A stretch of DNA of 64,000 nucleotides from the NCBI GenBank assembly GCA_003194525.1, contig NBIV01000210.1, positions 62,001 to 126,000 of the forward strand, given 5' to 3'. Both the position numbers and the translations under genes were made by a program. The stretch is from Gracilariopsis chorda (Eukaryota; Rhodophyta; Florideophyceae; Gracilariales; Gracilariaceae). Below, piece by piece: positions 61,387 to 64,000 of this stretch; the stretch's first letter is position 1; each line of letters opens with the position of its first letter. The notes under the pieces are model-generated. The model was given only the letters and a program-made list of their open reading frames with translations. It was not told the DNA's origin and did not search any database.

Positions 61387-61865
61387 GGAGAAGAAGGATG
61401 GTAAGGATGGTAAGGGAGGTTTTATGTTTGGTGTTCAAGAGTGTGGGTGCCACCCAGTGAGGCTGAGAGAACAGTTGGGCTCCAAACTTTGACAATTTGA
61501 AGTTTGAAATCCACGAGATGGAAATATGTAAGTTAATTTGGGTTGCATGGGGGTGGGGCCGCTGGCCGCTACGCGGCCAGCGCCATTTCGAGCCCTCTAA
61601 CTAGCGTTTAGTGAGCAAAGAACTTGCTCTAAACTTGAAACTAGCGAAGTGCGGTACTAGGGACGGATGACAATAGAAAATATGAAAGAGTGATTTCCGA
61701 AAAATTTTTTTTTTTGCTTGCCAACCACCACGAACTAGCAGAATCTAGCGTTTTCGTAGTTTTTTTGAGTGATTGCCTAACAAACTTGCGATCTAGCACC
61801 CTTATCTAGCATTCCGAGAACACCGACGTGGTGCCCGCCTGGAGACGCTGGAGCAGTTCGTCCTC
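61387..61865. other. 5' flank of the retrotransposon gag
   Basis: It contains a 10-bp stem hairpin (61560-61582), a second hairpin around GAGCAA/TTGCTC (61614-61630), an 11-T run near 61706-61716, and six CTAGC motifs (61601, 61641, 61735, 61745, 61793, 61806). TGGTGCCCGCCTGG near 61832 could be a primer-binding site because it begins TGG, but no tRNA match was identified. LTR borders could not be set. Confidence 0.4.
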
Positions 61866-63479
61866 ATGGACAAACCATCCCCGGATGATCCGGTAAACGG
61901 GGCATCGCACAACGACCAGCTTGCTGGGAAGAAGAAACGCCGTCATCGACGGAAACACCACCGAAAATATTCGGACTCCGATTGTTCGACATCGTCGGAA
62001 TCATCCCGAAACCATTCGGTTAGCTCGAGCTCCTCGGACTCCGACTCGGAGGACGAGAAGCGAGGCTACTCCTCCCGCTCGAAGCGGTCATCGGCCACTG
62101 AAGGTGTGGTCCGAACCCGCCAGAAGGGGAGAAGACACCCTGGTCTCCCGGAATTGAAACCGACAAACCCGGATTACCGGAAGCTTTTATCATACCGGTA
62201 CTACCGGCTCGAAGACTCGTCACTTGGACGTACGCCCCGTGGTACGGGAAAGGTGCGAGAATGCATTAAGCGAATGCAGCTCTCGCTCCGCAACCAGTAT
62301 TTTACTGGAGAGGACCCAGTCCTAGTACTGGATTTCCTATCCCGCTTTGTAGCGGAGGCCGATATCCTCGGTATGAATGAGGGACAAGCCTATTTGGCTT
62401 TACCGTATTTCTTACGGGGAGTGGCGGAGGACCAATACACCTCTGTCAGAGGATCTTCTCGCGCCTCCGAGGGAGGAGTTACTTGCTGGCCGGAGGCTGT
62501 GCAGTATCTTCTGCGCTCCTACGCCACCAACACCGCTATTCAGCAGGCTATCCTCGCTTTGCGAGATACACGCCAGCGCGCTGGAGAGACCGAGACCGAT
62601 TACTCGGTGCGCCTTAACAAGGCTTTCCACAGATGTGGTAACGTATACCCCGCTGGGGAGCGCAGTACCATGTTCATTGATGGTCTTGACCCGGCAATCC
62701 GGAGTTTAGTTACCCGTTATCGGGAGGACAATCGGAGGATCACCTACCTCGAGCTGGTCCAACACGCCCGAGCGGAAGGGGATGCACTTCGTGCAAGAAC
62801 TCCGAACAATCGGTCTGAATCCGCCAAGGCGTTGTTGCTGGAAAGCGAAGCTTCCTCTCTCCCGCTCACCGCGGATGGGAACCCTGGACAGGGATTTGAT
62901 ACCGTGCATTTAGTGCAGGGGGATGGTGTGTCGATACCCACCAGTGATTTGCCGTCAACGACGGAGATGACCCGTGATACGGGAACGGAAGATCCCTTTT
63001 TGTACAGTGGTAACAGTCGGGTTCAACCCCAACGACTCCCGTTTTCAAACGGTCAATCCCGTTATCAACGGCCTGGATGGACTGACACCCGCCCTGTGGT
63101 TCGCTTCTCCGATACTCGGAATAATATTCCGCGTGTCGCGGTAGTGGCTCTAATTTGCCACCTGTGCTATGCCCATGGCCATACCTCTCCTCAGTGTATT
63201 TGTTCACTGAAGGATATGGCCAAGGTGGTGGCAAATTATGAGGCCCTCACTCCAGAGGAGAAACGTTCCGTCCCGACGGCTTCCTACCTCCGTGCTAAAA
63301 CGGACTTTTCCCACGCCCTACCACAGACCCCGCGTGCGCGGCAAGCTTCATACACCCCGATTCGGGAGATCACGCAACCATCCGTTGCAACCCCCGCTTA
63401 TGCGGATAGAAACCCCCGTCAACAGGATGAAGCACTCGTTGTCGAGGAAACCAACCCACCGCCGAAGGCGGAAAACTAA
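61866..63479 (+). CDS. Retrotransposon gag protein
   Basis: A 537-aa structural protein. Residues 1-75 are basic then Ser/Asp-rich (KKKRRHRRKHHRK, then a Ser/Asp run). The capsid-like helical domain follows at about 110-320: YFTGEDPVLVLDFLSRFVAE, then AYLALPYFLRGVAEDQY, the ETETDYSVRLNKAFHRC block and MFIDGLDPAIRSLV, as in retrotransposon gag families. Near the C-terminus, CHLCYAHGHTSPQC (about 436-449) is a zinc-knuckle-like CX2CX4HX5C. The stop TAA at 63477 is preceded by a perfect hairpin (63459-63471). The frame is uninterrupted. Confidence 0.85.
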   Translation: MDKPSPDDPVNGASHNDQLAGKKKRRHRRKHHRKYSDSDCSTSSESSRNHSVSSSSSDSDSEDEKRGYSSRSKRSSATEGVVRTRQKGRRHPGLPELKPTNPDYRKLLSYRYYRLEDSSLGRTPRGTGKVRECIKRMQLSLRNQYFTGEDPVLVLDFLSRFVAEADILGMNEGQAYLALPYFLRGVAEDQYTSVRGSSRASEGGVTCWPEAVQYLLRSYATNTAIQQAILALRDTRQRAGETETDYSVRLNKAFHRCGNVYPAGERSTMFIDGLDPAIRSLVTRYREDNRRITYLELVQHARAEGDALRARTPNNRSESAKALLLESEASSLPLTADGNPGQGFDTVHLVQGDGVSIPTSDLPSTTEMTRDTGTEDPFLYSGNSRVQPQRLPFSNGQSRYQRPGWTDTRPVVRFSDTRNNIPRVAVVALICHLCYAHGHTSPQCICSLKDMAKVVANYEALTPEEKRSVPTASYLRAKTDFSHALPQTPRARQASYTPIREITQPSVATPAYADRNPRQQDEALVVEETNPPPKAEN

Positions 63480-64000
63480 CTGAGGGAGTCTCCCCTTTGG
63501 GAGAGGCGTCCTCAAGAACGAGGCTGCTGGCGCCCGAGGCGTCCTCGCCTCGCTCCCCGGTGAAAGTCCTCTCGAGGAAAGACACCGCTGACGCGGACTC
63601 TGCGCACCCCGGTGTGTTGCGTCGCCCGTGGATACGGAGTAAAAATCCCCGGATTCCCGGTAGAGTCTTGGTCTTGGCCAAACGCAATTATAAGGTCTAT
63701 GCCGACCTTGGCCTTGACCCCCAGTTTATGGTGAGGTTTCTCACCGTCCTGGATACAGGTGCAGGCCCCAACTTTGTTGTGGAATCATTGTTACCCCCGC
63801 TTGTACGGTCGCGTATCCGCTCTGACGCGGTCCCCGACATTTCGGATGCGAACAACAATCCGTTACAAACGGTGGGCACAGTAGACCTCGTCGTGAGACT
63901 TGGTACCTCTGTGGTGAAGTTGGATTTCATCGTTTGCCGTTCATTGGCAGCACCAGTCATACTGGGATGTGATTACTGCGACAGATTTGTCGACGCAATC
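63431..64000 (+). CDS. Retrotransposon aspartic protease (partial, runs off the window)
   Basis: An open frame in the -1 phase relative to gag, beginning after a stop at 63428-63430 and overlapping the last 49 bases of gag. The catalytic motif LDTGAG is at 63749-63766, and the ILGCD motif of the second protease half is near 63959. The frame is open to the last base. There is no ATG near its start, so expression by -1 frameshifting at the gag end is likely but not shown. Confidence 0.8.

Larger units (their letters stand above)
61866..64000 (+). mobile_element. LTR-type retrotransposon, 5' part (gag-protease), continues off the window
   Basis: A gag frame is followed by an overlapping frame with a retroviral-type aspartic protease that is still open at the window end. 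The order gag-protease fits Ty3/gypsy-type elements, but reverse transcriptase and integrase lie outside the window, so the class is not proven. The frames seen are intact. The whole segment is packed with small perfect hairpins. Confidence 0.8.

Noticed and set aside
61560..61605. Helitron-like 3' end (GC hairpin followed by CTAG)
   Set aside because: The hairpin is real, but CTAG is followed by C, not the usual T after CTRR, and no Rep/helicase gene is near.
1..64000. CRISPR arrays, bacterial operons or riboswitches
   Set aside because: Gene content and introns are eukaryotic, and no regularly spaced direct repeats of CRISPR type are present.

Overview
The window is nuclear DNA of a eukaryotic alga, most likely a florideophyte red alga of the Chondrus type (inferred from gene content, not from a database match). 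Supporting signs are mostly intronless genes, a few introns of 90-103 bp with GT..AG ends, plastid-type N-termini, a chloroplast-type ABCD half transporter, a fused PabA-PabB enzyme, a very large GH35 galactosidase, and compact gene islands broken by transposable-element (TE) debris.

Region 1 (1-36,700) is a dense housekeeping island. In order it holds the 3' end of a beta-propeller-like gene, PIP4P 5-kinase, GH35 beta-galactosidase, COX6A (3 exons), a plastid GNAT-like protein, a DUF1995-like protein, a membrane RING-H2 E3 ligase, a PlsC acyltransferase, an oxoglutarate/malate-type mitochondrial carrier, an ABCD2-like transporter, aminodeoxychorismate synthase, DONSON, an intact Tc1 transposon, eIF4E (2 exons), TFIIIB subunit BDP1, RPL32, a Ser/Lys-rich small protein, TRAPPC12, a DoxX/TMEM35-like protein and a 1,070-aa FUSC-type membrane protein.

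Region 2 (about 36,700-42,845) is a gene-poor block of about 6 kb with homopolymer and polypurine tracts and no gene I can support.

Region 3 (42,846-52,730) is a second gene island: importin alpha, a BSD2-like zinc-finger protein, RPF1 (broken by two homopolymer frameshifts), a hemerythrin-like protein, a CHP1-like calcium sensor and a DnaJ C-terminal-domain protein without a J domain.

Region 4 (53,790-64,000) is TE-rich. It holds a decayed Tc1 copy, a retroelement-like fragment with a coiled-coil ORF, a truncated KDZ/Plavaka-like transposase, a large palindrome, three unrecognised genes, and the gag and aspartic-protease part of an LTR-type retrotransposon that runs off the window end.

The most unusual signal is that both retroelement segments (54,930-56,500 and 61,550-64,000) are studded with tiny perfect hairpins (4-6 bp stems, 2-5 nt loops, usually CC..GG) every few tens of bases. 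They occur in coding and non-coding parts and in all codon phases. Neighbouring cellular genes do not show this. It looks like DNA- or RNA-level structure written throughout the element family.
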